Positions 32,601 to 42,019 of a stretch of 64,000 nucleotides of DNA are shown here, piece by piece. The stretch comes from Adiantum capillus-veneris (Eukaryota; Streptophyta; Polypodiopsida; Polypodiales; Pteridaceae): contig CM043971.1 in assembly GCA_014529385.2 (NCBI GenBank), positions 81,947,340 to 82,011,339 on the forward strand. The letters are read 5' to 3'. How positions within the stretch are numbered: position 1 is the stretch's first letter; each line of letters opens with the position of its first letter. The notes beneath the pieces were generated by a model. It was not told the origin of the DNA. It saw only the letters and a program-made list of their open reading frames with translations, and searched no databases. The position numbers were made by a program, and so were the translations under genes.

Positions 32601-32640
32601 CAGTGGATGCAAAGAGAGGGTCTCTCTCTAGATTCAAATC
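29621..32640 (+). pseudogene. Tandem array of PPR-like gene fragments
   Basis: Repeated blocks encode PPR-type sequence: MQREGSSPNAIIYASILEA, then GKRIHDD, a VLGTALACMPNVVHLRK-type segment (from LVDMYAKCGALEK) and WNALIAGYAQQ. Comparable points recur at 29743, 30180 and 30619, a period of about 438 bases, with a fourth diverged block to about 31030. The blocks from 31300 to 32640 are less regular. Stops and frameshifts occur in every block, and all three frames are used. No targeting peptide and no E or DYW tail is seen. This is a decayed, tandemly duplicated PPR gene, not a functional gene. Confidence 0.82.
31849..32016 (+). pseudogene. Fragment of a STICHEL / DNA polymerase III gamma-tau-like P-loop ATPase gene
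   Basis: One frame reads LHHQKNMPKAFNDIM, then QNIVIQAL, RGKIAPMMYIFYGPRGTGKT and ALRIL before a stop at 32017. GPRGTGKTS (31975-32001) is a Walker A motif. Its setting is that of plant STICHEL-like proteins and bacterial DnaX, where a K-RP-F-DL-GQ--VV--L segment precedes -YLF-GPRGTGKTSAARI. The degenerate first half and immediate stop show it is an exon-sized relic. It lies between PPR-like fragments on the same strand. Confidence 0.7.
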
Positions 32641-32774
32641 ACATATGCGTGCATCTTGAAGGCATGTGGCTCTACGTAAGATGCTAATATGGGCATAAAA
32701 AGATCACGTTGATATTATTGGTTGTCGTGTTGTGATTGACAATGCCTTGGTTGGCTGTTTGCTAAACGTGGTGC

Positions 32775-32777
<3 letters not shown>

Positions 32778-32836
<59 letters not shown>
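32778..32836. repeat. (GA)n microsatellite
   Basis: This is a GA run of about 58 bases at the end of the PPR-like array. It starts inside a GTGCACTTGAGA phrase that also occurs in the PPR units, so it probably expanded from a GAGA in the decayed gene. Confidence 0.95.
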
Positions 32837-32837
<1 letters not shown>

Positions 32838-32839
32838 AC

Positions 32840-33760
32840 TAGTAGCGCCTACTTGATTACCGATGTAGAAGAGAGTGTTTGGCTGCTCCTATAATGTAAT
32901 TGGAGTGCAGCTCTTTGTAACCTTCAAGCCTTGCCCTAAAGAGTGCAAGTTTGTGTGTGTTTTTGTGTGAGCCTAGATAATACGGTAGATTCAACCCACC
33001 CTGAGAGCAAGAACATCAAAAGTAATGCAGGTAGGCAAGCATGATAGTGAAAGTGAATGCAACAGTCGACATGTTGGCAGAAGTCACAGAAGGGACGACG
33101 ATGGAAAAACACATACCAATGGCAAGGTGGTAGACATGAAGGGAAGGTTTCGGAGCCGAGCCGTCCAAGGTTGTACTTCGATGCATACAACCATTACCAA
33201 CGGTACACTTATATTCTATATTTCCATTTTCCCTATGTGATCTCAAAAGTACTTCAAATAACAATTTCATCATATATGTATTTCTCTCTAATGTTTTTTG
33301 CAAAGGATTCTTGCTTCTCAATCTTTTGTGCGAGGACATGCTAACTCTACTACTTAGTACTACTTGGTTCTTGATCGTGTCACCAAGAAGCACTCAAGAT
33401 TGAGCCAAGTGGCTTGAGATTGAGCCACTTGGTTCAATCTTGAGCATCGAATAAAAAAAATTATCCAATGGTGCAGAGCACCATCCTTACAGCGCTCCCC
33501 AATTAAAAAAAGCACCATTAGCCCAATTATTGTTGAAAAAAGGAAATACTGCTATCTTTCCCCTTTTGCAGGGTCTCGTCTCGTCTTCACAAGAGTTGTC
33601 ATGGTGACTTACAAACTTTCATGGTGGAGCAAAGGCTCAACCGAACCCTATCTTTCTAAGTAGCTCTCGCAATTATGGGTTGTGAGGAGGCTGTCAAATT
33701 GAGTCTAGTGCACAGTTGTCTAGTGTGCAGTAGCGGTGTGCTGCCTTAAAGGAATATGAC
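32840..33760. other. Unassigned sequence
   Basis: No recognisable gene. Frames of 60-125 codons occur on both strands around 33020-33390 but show no family motif. Confidence 0.45.
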
Positions 33761-33761
33761 A

Positions 33762-33850
33762 CTACCTTGGTTGACATGTATGTCTGAAATGTCGTCTCTT
33801 GAAATGCATTGATTCTGGGATATGCCCAACAAGGACATGGGCCACAAAAC
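33762..33850 (+). pseudogene. Short PPR-like remnant
   Basis: The plus strand reads TTLVDMYV, a stop, NVVS, a stop, then NALILGYAQQGHG. This is the LVDMY...WNALI.GYAQQG segment of the PPR array with stops. Confidence 0.65.
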
Positions 33851-34039
33851 TTTGGCTCATTGGTTTTAGGATGCAATTTAGCACTACGTAGGAGTCCAAT
33901 ATGTCTATGATGTAGAACATAAATTTAGCTCTGCTTCTCTTTAAGTTTAATCTATATCCTACATCTTTTCTTTTTGTCTTAACGTGTGATTTGTGTCTGA
34001 CAGGGAGGACATATATTCACAACACTAGACGTTTCAATT

Positions 34040-34560
34040 GCACAAGCGCGACTTCCACTCGACAACACTACAAGGTTCGTTATCTGTATCTAGCACCCCA
34101 TGACTATGCGTTTGCTTGGCGCAACACATAAACGCTACGGGGCAGGGCACGGCTTCCGTTTTTTATAATTTTTGGAGAGACCACAATGCCAGCTCTCCAC
34201 CATACTTTTGTATGGCACCTCTGCATGACATGCACTGTATACTTTGCAGTTTCAGTTTGTGACGTTTCATTGCAAGACGATATGTTTAACTATTCATATT
34301 GTTTTTTTGTAGCTTGACTCAAACATTGTCCGTCAGCTTGCACAATTGGATGACATTCGTACACGATTATCAAGTCCGTAGTGTAGTTTATTTTTTATAG
34401 TCTGCTTATGCTTTTTATATTTTTGAGTTCGTTAAAGTTCATTAAGTTTAATTTAGCCATATGTTTTCCTCACGAGCCTGTATCCTCAATTTCGATCATA
34501 GTATCTATATATTAAATAGACATGCATTTCTTTTCTCAGAGTTTGGTAATTCAACCTATA
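34040..34560. repeat. Dispersed repeat, copy 1
   Basis: About 520 bases match 36045-36560. Shared phrases include TTGCTTGGCGCAACACATAA, CTACGGGGCAGGGCACGGCT and ATAATTTTTGGAGAGACCAC. The last third (TATCTATATATCAAATAGACA-type sequence) also recurs near 37400. No coding capacity or terminal repeat is seen, so the class is unknown. Confidence 0.75.
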
Positions 34561-35104
34561 AATTGAAATAAAGGAAAATTGACTACGCTTGACTGAGAAT
34601 AAGATGGGTGTCTCAAAGATGGTTACATGATTTATAGACTAAATGGTTCATATTACTAGGTTAAATGGTGCAATGTGCAAACAGCGAAGCAAACTGCGTT
34701 AAACAAAAATAGCGTGGATCCGGGGAAACGCAAACTGCATTAAAAAAAATAGCGCAAAAGCTCCATGGAGCCCTTTTTCAATGGCACCCTCCCACACAGC
34801 ATGAAACAAGCTTGCAATCAAATGTCTTTCTTTCATCTTGGAACTTTGCACGCTGAGAGTGGTCGTGTGTGGTCATTAATGTGTCACACCGCAAGCCGTC
34901 AATCACAATTCTACCAGGAGTTCATTGCGAAATTTCTTTTGCTAGGTTCAAGAAGAGCGATACTTAACCATTGCACCCATTTCTTGTAGAAGCAGACTTG
35001 CTCCGATTCATGTGCTTACGATCATACCGATATTCTACTGCTCCAACGCTTCAATGCAAGAAGGAGGGCCACTGTTGTAACCCAAGTGGATGAAGTGCCG
35101 ATAG
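34561..35104. other. Unassigned sequence
   Basis: A/T-rich. A short repeat (CAAACTGC(A/G)TTAAA with AAAATAGCG) occurs twice near 34690-34760. No gene is seen. Confidence 0.45.
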
Positions 35105-35446
35105 TTGCTGGAGACAATCCACAGTGCTTCTTATGCGTATGTTGATCAGGTTACCTCATTGAAGGCCCGTGCAAATCAAAAGGATATCATCAAAAGCAAG
35201 TTACACATTGATATCATCAAAACGGGTTTGTTGGTATCAAATTCCCACCTTGGAAATACCTCGGTAAGTATGTATGTGAAGTGTGAGGAACTCGAGAAGG
35301 CATACCAATTAGTGTTGGATGAGCTTCCTATTCAAAATGTAGTCTCATGGAATGTAGAATATGCACAGCAAGGACATGGTGATGAAGCACTAAGCTCTTT
35401 TGACGAGCATAGTTTTTTTAGAGCGAGCCGACGAGCACTGGGATGA
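35105..35446 (+). pseudogene. PPR-like fragment
   Basis: This 113-codon frame reads VTSLKARANQKDIIKSK, HIDIIKTGLLVSNSHLGNT, VSMYVKCEELEKAYQLVLDE, then LPIQNVVSWNVEYAQQGHG and DEALSSF. These are PPR motifs in order (YAKCG-type, NVVSWN, GYAQQGHGDEAL). It lacks the start and the rest of a PPR protein. The family differs slightly from the 29.6-32.6 kb array and is better preserved. Confidence 0.72.
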
Positions 35447-36044
35447 ATAGTGAGCAATGAGCAGAGCTGGCAGCAGGGCAAGGAAATCTAACGCGAGTAA
35501 AGAATCTCAGGCTGCTTTAGAAAATAAGAGTTTTAAAGAAGTTTTTTGTGTGTCACTTGAAAAGATAACAAGGGTGAGTTCTCATGCCCAACATTGGACA
35601 TGGTGACAATGCAGATGGGGCAGGAGAGGAGAGGCGTCCAGCTCACGAGTGGGGAGGCAGCTTGTCAGATCAGGAATCGGTTGAAGAAAGCTAGTGTGGG
35701 TGAGCTTTTGAGGTTTAGCGAGCATACAATTGGCTGCTTGGCGGCATGATCTAAACCATTGGACCCCAACCAATGTCAAACGACCAAGAATGACAATAAA
35801 CAATGTGAAAAGCCTTATGTAATCTTAATATTATTGGACGGCCAAGAGTGACAAATATCGTGAAAAATCTCACATAATCTTAATATTAACAGACACGCAA
35901 TTGTGATACTATTAGCACATTGACCTTTTGATCACCTACGATGACCTATATACAAAGGGCAAGAGATGGAAACTAACAACTAGTGAGAAACAGGAAAGGT
36001 TTGCTAGAAGCATGGCAATTATGATCACAAGATCGAAGCAAGAG
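35447..36044. other. Unassigned sequence
   Basis: No gene seen. A short direct repeat (CTTAATATTA preceded by AATCT, with GACGGCCAAGAGTGACAA-type flanks) occurs near 35765 and 35830. Confidence 0.45.
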
Positions 36045-36560
36045 TGATCGAGATGCAACCACGACTTCAATTCGACAATACTGCAAGGTCGATTATCTGC
36101 ATCCAATTCCCCATGTCTATACGTTTGCTTGGCGCAACACATAAATGCTACGGGGCAGGGCACGGCTTCCATTTCTTATAATTTTTGGAGAGACCACAGT
36201 GCCAACTCTCCACCATACTTTTGTATGGCACTTTTGCATGAAGTGCACTGTATAATCTGCATTTTTACTTTTTCATGCTTCATTGCAAGACGAAATGTTT
36301 AACTATTTAAATTGGTTTTATGTAGCTTGACACAAACATTGTTCACTCGCTTGGGCAATTTGGACGATACCGGTACACGATTGTCAGGTCGGTAGTGCAA
36401 TTTATTTTTTATAGTTTTTTGTTGCTTTTTGTATTTTTTGAGTTTGTCAATGCTTCCTTAAGTTTAGTTTAGCTACATATTTTTATCGCTGGTATATGTT
36501 CAATCTCTATCATCATATCTATATATCAAATAGATACACTCTTCTTTTCTCATAGTTGGG
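36045..36560. repeat. Dispersed repeat, copy 2
   Basis: Matches 34040-34560 in the same orientation with scattered substitutions, roughly 80-85% identity by eye. See copy 1 for shared phrases. Confidence 0.75.
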
Positions 36561-36974
36561 CAATTCAACTTATGTATTGCAGTACTCTTCAATGCGCGTT
36601 GTACATGTTTACTTTGTTCCTAGGTGGTTGATGTCAAACTACGTATGTACTTGTTTGCAATGCATTTTAGCCCAATGTTCTTCTCTACAAAACCATTCTT
36701 TAGCACGAGGATAACACTTTATCCCAACATTTTGCTCCTCGCACATGTTCTTCATGATTGACATCCAAGACGATACCTCTCTCTCTCTCTCTGAAATAAG
36801 GAAAAAATAAGTATGCTTGATTTACAGTATAATAGGTACCGATTAGAGACTAAATGGCCAATATTACTAATTTGAATGGCTACAAACAACTATCAAAGTA
36901 GATTAAGGAGAAGGGTTTAAGCAAAATCATTAAGATGTAACCCTTTGCTCGATTCAATCACCCCCTTTAGTAGC

Positions 36975-38250
36975 TCTTTGTTGTATAGTCGGCTCTATGG
37001 GACACAACTTGCTTCTTTCAAATGCTCATCAACTTAAACTGAGCTATTGTTATTGCCTATCAATTGGTTCTACTCATCCGCTCGTGTTCCACAACAAAAG
37101 TAGGGGCGATAACAATTACAACCAACTAAAGTGCGTAATCAAATGCGCTCCAAAATCTATCAAAGCACATACGACAAAGAGTAGTGCCTTGGTCTCGTTG
37201 CTCAAACAATTGTAGAGAAAGCCGTGAAATTGGACCATTTTACAGATAGATGTAGAGGTAACCAATCATCATACATGCAATTCTTTTTAAAAATTCACCA
37301 ATGTACTTTGTACTTGTTTAGTTTAGTGGTAGATGCTTGATGTCAATCTGCGTATGTCCTTTAGTTTAGCCACATGTTTTCCTCACCATTTATGCTCAAT
37401 CTCGATCATCGTATCTATATATCAAATAGACATGCATTTCATTTCTCACAGTTCGGCAATTCAACTTATATATCGAAATATTTAATGCACTCTATACATG
37501 TTTACTCTCTCTCTCTCATATTTTACGAGAAATAAAGGAAAAATGACTACGCTTGATTGAGAATAAGATGGGTGTCTCAAAGATGGGTCCATGGTCTAGA
37601 GACTAAATGGTCAATATTACTTGGCTTAATGGTGCAATCTGGAAACAACTACCAAAGTACATTAAAGAGTAGGTTAAGTTGCAACCCTTTTGATCGATTC
37701 AGTTACCCTCTTTAGTAACCCTTTGTTGTATCCGGAGTGCTATGGGATACAACTTACTTCTTCCCAATGCTCATCAAGTCCCAAGATGAGCAATTATTGG
37801 TGCCTATCAATTGGTTGTACTCATTTTTTCATATTCCACAACAAAATGCAAGGCGGAATCATGCAATCACAACCAACCAACCAAGTAACCAACTGTGCTC
37901 CACAATCTATCAGATTATGTACAACTCGATATCAGATTATCAGAGACTAAATGATCAATATTACAAGGTTGAATGGCAATCTGCAAACAACTACCAAAGT
38001 AGGTTAAGGTGCAAGACTTTTACTCGATTCAATTACCCTCTTTGGTAGTCCTCTGTTGTATAGGAAGCGCTATGGGACACAACTTGTTTCTTCCCAATGC
38101 TCATCAAGTCCCAAGCTGAGCTATTATTGGTGCCTATCAATGGTTTATACTCATCTTCTCGTGTTTCACAACAAAAGCCAAGGCAACAACAATCACAACC
38201 AACTAACAAAGCAACGAACTGCGCTCCAAAATCTATCACATACACAAAAA
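36975..38250. repeat. Three-copy repeat of about 190 bases
   Basis: The motif GTTGTAT..GCTATGGGA(C/T)ACAACTT, then AATGCTCATCAA, TATCAATTGGTT and CACAACAAAA occurs at about 36980-37170, 37726-37910 and 38052-38240. Each copy is preceded by a TTCAAT(C/T)ACC phrase and an ACTAAATGG(C/T)CAATATTAC phrase. The copies are in direct orientation and irregularly spaced. No protein family is recognised. Confidence 0.75.
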
Positions 38251-38299
38251 AGGCCCACAAAGCAAGACCAGTTCAGTTTTATGCCGCTAAACAAAAACG

Positions 38300-40072
38300 A
38301 AGTGACGACGACAACAAAATTGAAGTGAAGACGTTTATCCAGGCGAGGAATTGCCTGCTCAGTCCTGGGAGCCTTATATGGTAGCTCCGCCTCAAGTGTT
38401 ACCGAAGCAGCGATCTAGGGTTTGCAGAGCAGAGGTAGAGGTTTCGCATTAATTGCTTTCTACTGTCAGAATGGTCCATTTCTGGTAATTTGACTTGCCT
38501 GTGAATAATTTCGTCACAGCATCTGAATCCTGTGTGTTTCCTAGCGCCGAGCTAGATTGGTTGTTCCGCCAGTGTAGGTGCAGATCTGAACTCTTGCTAC
38601 GTATTAATGATGTCGCTGCTGCGTTTCTCTTGGCTTGTGTGTGTGTGCGCTTGTGTGGAATATCTTGAAGAGTATTGTATGGCTACCCTTGTTGCAAATA
38701 AGGAATCATCGGCCACCCTGCTCTTTGTACGGTTTTCTTATAACCACGTTGTGTGTATTTTGTGTGATCGAGGTGTCCATGTCAAGGGGTTGACAGAGGG
38801 TAGTTCCTTGCAGTTAAACCAGGCAGCGGGAGTTGCCAGCAGAAGACAAGCATGCGGGGTGCTCCGACCATGAAGCGGGCTACTCGTGGAGCTTGTCCTG
38901 CCACTTTTCCGCTGCCTTGCCTAGCAAATTTTCACAATGATATAATTATTTTCTGGAAATTGAAGGAAGGGGTTGGAATCTCTGAGCTTCTCCACAAAGG
39001 AATACACCTAGCCTCGACTTGCGGAACCAATAAATAGGTTTTACAATTATTGTCTTAGGGTTTTTAGTTCATTGTCCAGCTTCTTTTGGGAGCTCAAATC
39101 CTGAGGGTACAGGAGGCTTTTGTTATGGCCATTTGTTCCACTTGTCAACAGATCTCTGTGCCATTTATGATACCAGCCTTGTTAATGCAGAAGTTTCTTG
39201 ATCTTCTGTGGGAGGAATAGAACTCTGTGGCACTTATGATACCAGCCTCTCATTTTTACGAAAGTTTCTTGATCTTCTGCACTTTTTTTGATGCAGATGG
39301 GATGCCTAGAGTTGTAGGTGTTCATGATGTCCATCATTAATGTTTGGATTTATCCTCACAACCTCGTCACATGTCCTCATAATACTTTTGAAGTTGTGTC
39401 AAGGTGCAGGCAGTCTGATTTAAATTAGTCTGGTACAATCTTGATTAAACCTGCGCCTACTTTGGGCACTGATGTCGTGCGTAGGGATTTTGTAGCCATG
39501 GCCGATGAAGGTGAAGATCTTTTTCTTCCTGCTTGTCCACGAGCAGTAAAGTCAACTTTGCATGTTGTTGGAGTGTAATGATTGTGTTTAACATGTCTGC
39601 TTCTTTCCCAAAGTCTAGTCTTTTCACTGTCTTGTCCTTACTGTGGACGACTTTAAAGTTGTGTTCTAGTTTTATCAAAGTAAGCTTCTCTCATTCGTTT
39701 CATCACTTTCTTTTGTCTGAGTCATTTCTGTTTATGAAAGAATTAGATGAATTTATTAGTGGTGCTTCTTTGTCTGCCATGAATTTGTGCTTTGAGCAAC
39801 TGCTATGGCGCCCCTTTGTTGGTTTTGTAAGTTCAGACTTTCCTGACGTTATTATGGTAGATATGTCCCTGCATTGTGAAATTTCATGCAGTTTAAACAT
39901 GCCCTATAATATGCCTCCGTGGTCAAGGAAATATTGTTGATTTACTGTACATTGAGGGTGTTTTTGGTGATTGGAATTTGGGTCTTGGTTTAGAGAAGTG
40001 AATTTTCAAATTGTAAATATGTCCTGAATTTTACAGGGGCATGGATTGATGGTGGACTCCATTTTCTGAGAG
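38300..40072. other. Possible 5' region of the FCP1-like gene
   Basis: This stretch is not obviously repetitive and has a T-rich, intron-like composition. CTAGGGTTTGCAGAGCAGAG near 38415 resembles a plant 5' leader. I cannot identify upstream coding exons with confidence. It may be leader and intron sequence of the gene whose coding exons start at 40073. Confidence 0.35.
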
Positions 40073-40802
40073 ATGACTCTTAAGAAGCTTCTTGTTCTGG
40101 ATGTGAACGGATTGTTGATAGACACATATTTTCACAAAGAACCACTTCCGGAAGAATCACCGGATGCTAGAGTTGGCAATTTTTATGGTGATTAGCTTGT
40201 AACATATCTCTGAATATTACATTTTTTCAAATCGTATGCCTTCAGCGACTGCATTTATGTGGTTTCCTTGCATTGGAGAGGATAGAAATATTAAATGCTG
40301 ATACATTTTGGGATGCTCTTGTCAAGCAGTTTTTTGGTCGGCAATTTCTCTGGTTATATCAAGTGTTCATGATACACACATGTTATGCATGCATACAAAG
40401 GGCTGTTAAGTCTGACGTTACAGAGTGCAGCTGATTTGAAGCTTGTACTTCAGTTTTATCAGGCAATGACATCTCACTGATGGGATCTTTGTAATGCAGT
40501 TTATAAAAGACCTTTCTGTGAAGAATTTTTGCAATTCTGCTTGGAAAATTTTATTGTTGGCATATGGTCTTCAGCTCGGGAGTAAGCATCAATTTTGTAG
40601 AGATGTCCTCTTTTGGGTCCTTTTCTGCAGGAGTTACAAATTTTAGTTGGTACAAGTTGTCAAATTGTTGTCAACATGTTTTTGCAGGTATAATGTCAAT
40701 AATCTGGTAGATTATGTCTTTGGGGATGCAAAGGAGAGGCTAGCTTTCTCTTGGGTACACACTTCTGAGATGCAGATTGCTTCAAACTTTTTGTTTATAT
40801 AA
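40073..40802 (+). CDS. FCP1/NIF-type HAD phosphatase-like protein (three exons seen; possibly truncated)
   Basis: Three exons join in frame at canonical GT-AG sites. Exon 1 is 40073-40187 (MTLKKLLVLDVNGLLIDTYF), exon 2 is 40500-40581 (VYKRPFCEEFLQFCLENFIV then GIWSSARE) and exon 3 starts at 40688 (YNVNNLVDYVFGDAKERLAF). The order LVLD-NG, RPFC-EFL, VG-WSSA and a GD-K--L-F segment matches plant FCP1-homology (NIF) proteins of the HAD superfamily, which include phosphatases and TIM50-like proteins. The nucleophile motif reads DVN, where active FCP1 phosphatases have DxD; Asn is common in this plant subfamily. Beyond exon 3 a GT at 40755 could be a donor, but I could not find the expected later exon, and unspliced reading stops at 40802. 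It may be a real gene with diverged 3' exons or a fragment. This is the best host-gene candidate in the window. Confidence 0.62.
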
Positions 40803-41560
40803 GCTAGGCATTGTTTCTCATGGAGAAAACGGATTTCATCATATGCATGAGGTGTAGAAGTATGGCTGAATCGTGTCTGTTTGCATGTGTGTGCTCACTA
40901 CCCACTACTCTGCCTCCACAGCTGTTACTGCATGGCCTTGACTGCTCACTTCTCACTCAGAATAGCCAATCAAGCTGCTTTTGCATGTTTGAAGCAACCC
41001 CAACACAGCTCACATTGTGTTGGTATGGGTAAGACATCTTTTCTTTTAGAAAGTGCAAATGGTGTGACTGTTGGTCTCAAAGCCCTGCCAGTGTGATATA
41101 GATGTGACCTTTTTTCCTAGAGAGCAGAAGTGGTGAGACCTTGGTCAGATGCATTAGTACCAACTTGATGTTTCACATCCATTAAGGTGTTTGAAGAGCT
41201 CTTTTGGTACATCATCACATAGCACAGGAAGTGCATGCTTGCTTGCGAACATAACCTGCATGCAACGTGTGTGTGAAGCATAATACGCATGCAACGTGTG
41301 AGTCTGGTTCATGGGGGTTTCTGACTTTTAAATCGACTAGTTTGCTCAAAGACCGACACAAAGCAACCATGGATCAATGTGGCAGATGCATTGGTACCAC
41401 TCAACGTACCTGAATTTCTTGTAGGTCTTTTGTCAAGTGCGGTGGATGATAATCTGCGACACAAAATTAGTTCTGACCGTGACACAATACCGCTTCTTGA
41501 TCGTTTGCTTAATTCCTTGGTCCTTTCTTACTTAAAGAATCTACATCGGGAGAGATAGTA
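40803..41560. other. Unassigned sequence downstream of the FCP1-like exons
   Basis: A weak candidate for a further exon is VFEELFW near 41190, after an AAG acceptor. A 60-codon open stretch (LVPLNVPEFLVGLLSSAVDD and onwards, about 41355-41560) is not recognised. Confidence 0.35.
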
Positions 41561-41855
41561 TGACATTCCTATAGCTGGGTGGTCGCCACGCTCGCACTCG
41601 GAGCTTAGGGGTCGTGACCTAGGCGAGAGCCGCCTCTTATTTATGATAAAGGTCAAGATGGCCAGGTGTCATTAAAAAAAAGGGACTTTCCCATGCAGAT
41701 TGGTGGCGCCCTCACGAGGTCCAGGAGATAGGGGAGCGGCGGTAGCTCTGGGTGTGTGTATATGTGTGTGTAAGTTTTCCTATAGCGAGCCATGCTTTGC
41801 CAGAGCTTGCTTCGCCATAGCTTCATACTCCAGCTTGTTATACTGGTATCAGAGC
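41561..41855 (+). repeat. LTR-like block followed by an initiator-tRNA-Met primer site
   Basis: TGGTATCAGAGC at 41844-41855 is the classic primer site complementary to the 3' end of initiator tRNA-Met. About 280 bases upstream, a purine run (GGGAGAGATAG) is followed by TGACATTCC at 41561, a possible LTR start. This would be a copia- or gypsy-type 5' LTR and leader, later interrupted by the family-T element at 42020. Confidence 0.5.
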
Positions 41856-42014
41856 ATTGCTCGCTGACCCTCCTCGTTTTTTCGTTATCTTGCACGTGAG
41901 CTCAACTTCCCTTTGATTAGCTGCGCTGATAGGCTCTCTCTAGTGATGAGCCATTAACAACTCCTGCCTTCCCTGCTCGCTACATCTGAGCTGCCGCTTG
42001 TAGCGCTACAGCCC

Positions 42015-42019
42015 CTGCC
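42015..42019. repeat. Target-site duplication CTGCC (left copy, family-T element)
   Basis: CTGCC precedes the TGTAAGG end of the element and is repeated exactly at 50783-50787 after the TGTCACGTGACA end. Confidence 0.93.

Noticed and set aside
29621-32640. CRISPR-like regular spacing of repeats
   Set aside because: The repeats are about 438 bases long, protein-derived and diverged, with no short identical repeats and no spacers; this is a plant PPR pseudogene array.
33016-33393. 125-codon minus-strand frame
   Set aside because: Overlaps other frames on both strands, no motif, composition not distinct from the surroundings.
41844-41855. TGGTATCAGAGC read as part of a tRNA gene
   Set aside because: It is only the complement of a tRNA 3' end and no cloverleaf surrounds it. 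The same applies to 608-625 and 49371-49382.
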